Positions 63,281 to 64,000 of a stretch of 64,000 nucleotides of DNA are shown piece after piece. The notes beneath the pieces are model-generated. The model worked only from the letters and a program-made list of their open reading frames with translations. It ran no database searches and had not been told where the DNA came from. This DNA comes from CAMCXT01 sp040403315. GTDB lineage: Bacteria > Bacteroidota > Bacteroidia > M30B66. Both the position numbers and the translations under genes were made by a program. The stretch covers positions 876,979 to 940,978 of the forward strand of contig JBBAKX010000001.1 in assembly GCA_040403315.1 (NCBI GenBank). Reading direction: 5' to 3'. Positions within the stretch are counted from its first letter, which is position 1, and the number at the start of each line of letters is the position of its first letter.

Positions 63281-63309
63281 TTGTCAGATAAAGGCTTTGT
63301 CTATCTTTG
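63281..63309 (+). promoter_or_regulatory. Full Bacteroidota promoter of the OmpH-like gene
   Basis: TTG at 63281-63283, 18-base spacer, TATCTTTG at 63302-63309, 16 bases before the ATG at 63326. Confidence 0.8.
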
Positions 63310-63325
63310 GCAACCGTTAATCGCT

Positions 63326-63928
63326 ATGAAAAATATCAATTTAATCTTCAATGTACTGCTTACCATGGCAGTTGTAGTTTTGTTCGCACTTTACTTTTCA
63401 GGTAAATCGGGAGGTGAAAAATCTGCTGCCGATAATGTTGCAGAAGCCAGTGGGAACCTACGTATTGCTTATTTCAATTCAGATACTGTTCGTGAAAACT
63501 ACGAATTGTTTAAGATTGAAAAAGACGCAATCGAAGTTGAGATGAAAACCGCAGAAGAGCGTTTGGTGAATGAACAGAAGAAATTTCAACAGGATGTTCA
63601 AGAATTTCAACAACGTGCTGATTTTTTAACCATTACAGAACGCGAATCACGCGAACAGAAATTGGGAAAGAAGCAACAAGAACTCATTCAACTTGAACAA
63701 CAGCTTACAGAACAGTTGCAGTCTAAAGAAGCAGATGTAAATAAAAAGATCTTCGACAATGTTGAAGCCTTTTTGAAGGATTACGCCAAGAAAAACAATT
63801 TCAGCTATGTGATTTCATACATTCCTGGTGGTCAGATTTGGTACACAAATCCAGCTTTGGATATTTCAAATGATATGTTGGATGCTTTGAATGCAGACTA
63901 CGCTAAAAACAAAACAGCCGGAAAGTAA
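63326..63928 (+). CDS. OmpH/Skp-family periplasmic chaperone
   Basis: Start at ATG 63326 (MKNINLIFNVLLTMAVVVLF), because an upstream TTG in frame lies in the promoter. The 200-residue product has an N-terminal membrane anchor or signal at residues 4-24, a short Gly/Ser linker, then NLRIAYFNSDTVRENYELFK, the family beta strand, a long coiled coil (about 75-150, rich in Gln/Glu, QQRADFLTITERESREQKLGKKQQEL), and a closing FSYVISYIPGGQIWYTNPALDIS. Skp-like proteins hold unfolded outer-membrane proteins. The non-cleaved-looking anchor may tether it to the inner membrane. Confidence 0.88.
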   Translation: MKNINLIFNVLLTMAVVVLFALYFSGKSGGEKSAADNVAEASGNLRIAYFNSDTVRENYELFKIEKDAIEVEMKTAEERLVNEQKKFQQDVQEFQQRADFLTITERESREQKLGKKQQELIQLEQQLTEQLQSKEADVNKKIFDNVEAFLKDYAKKNNFSYVISYIPGGQIWYTNPALDISNDMLDALNADYAKNKTAGK

Positions 63929-63942
63929 TTTTCCAGCTGTTA
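63912..63942. terminator. Hairpin at the end of the OmpH gene
   Basis: AAACAGC (63912-63918) pairs with GCTGTTA/T (63936-63942) and GGAAA (63920-63924) with TTTCC (63930-63934), enclosing the stop codon. The T-run is weak. It sits between this gene and the convergent tRNA gene, so it could serve both. Confidence 0.5.
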
Positions 63943-63948
63943 TTTAAG

Positions 63949-64000
63949 TGCCCAGAACAAGATTCGAACTTGCACAAGCTTAGCTCACTACCCCCTCAAA
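63949..64000 (-). tRNA. tRNA-Leu, probably anticodon GAG, 5' half beyond the window
   Basis: On the minus strand the 3' half of a class-II tRNA is visible: the end of an anticodon arm reading TTTGAGGGGGTAG, a long variable arm with AGC/GCT stem, a T arm GCAAG-TTCGAAT-CTTGT, and the acceptor strand TCTGGGC followed by discriminator A. CCA is not encoded. The long variable arm and acceptor type point to leucine. If the loop is TTGAGGG the anticodon is GAG; the missing 5' half leaves some doubt. Confidence 0.85.

Overview
The window looks like a chromosomal segment of a Bacteroidota bacterium, most likely a Flavobacteriales-type marine or aquatic member. The support is: several secreted proteins with type IX secretion (T9SS) C-terminal sorting domains of both kinds, promoters of the Bacteroidota form (TTG, 17-23 bases, TAnnTTTG) in front of many genes, few recognisable Shine-Dalgarno sites, low G+C, and family members typical of the phylum (short arginine decarboxylase, WG-repeat protein, DUF1015 next to serCA, LysM/periplasmic-binding fusion). 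There is no rRNA, CRISPR array, insertion sequence or phage module. Most of the window is ordinary core genome carried in short operons.

Layout. 1-3511: a truncated secreted IgGFc-binding-domain protein and a glycosyltransferase fused to a degenerate phosphoglycosyl-transferase module. 3516-6374 (minus): ffh-folD-queE, which runs on into the glycosyltransferase. 6472-12476: WG-repeat protein, argS with arginase, a divergent short arginine decarboxylase, and a broken DUF4412 gene. 12501-19870: ftsK-lolA facing guaA-LysM/periplasmic-binding protein-hemF. 19989-23228: a T9SS type-B adhesin with a 311-codon internal tandem duplication. 23474-29845: a signalling cluster (FIST sensor, PAS/GAF histidine kinase, lone receiver, hybrid kinase). 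29903-35888: acetyltransferase, seven-heme cytochrome/TPR lipoprotein, mltG, phosphohexomutase, SIMPL-domain protein. 35964-37092 (minus): trmD and rplS. 37194-40409: bioB, TPR protein, bioF, rpmH. 40457-47120: hydrolase, polytopic membrane protein, SDR, AlkB-type monooxygenase, secreted BNR/T9SS protein. 47122-49135: four small cysteine-rich lipoproteins and a membrane protein with a CPFC thioredoxin-like domain. 49192-57771: acyl-CoA synthetase, kup, MORN-like protein, and a serine operon serC-serA-DUF1015-yggS. 57765-64000: two lamin-tail-domain T9SS proteins (one with CotH), pirin, an OmpH/Skp-like chaperone, and the 3' half of a tRNA-Leu cut by the window end.

How they work together. Clear functional groups are co-translational targeting (ffh), arginine and polyamine use (argS, arginase, arginine decarboxylase), biotin (bioB, bioF), serine (serC, serA, probably DUF1015), envelope biogenesis (lolA, mltG, OmpH), and cell-surface display through T9SS. 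The least explained parts, and the best candidates for something new, are the cysteine-rich lipoprotein quartet beside the CPFC membrane protein, the FIST/kinase cluster, the seven-heme/TPR lipoprotein, and the GT2/phosphoglycosyl-transferase fusion. Several genes have the -7 box so close to the start codon that their mRNAs must have almost no leader. I used this to correct several start codons. All homology statements rest on motif recognition by eye, because no search was run.
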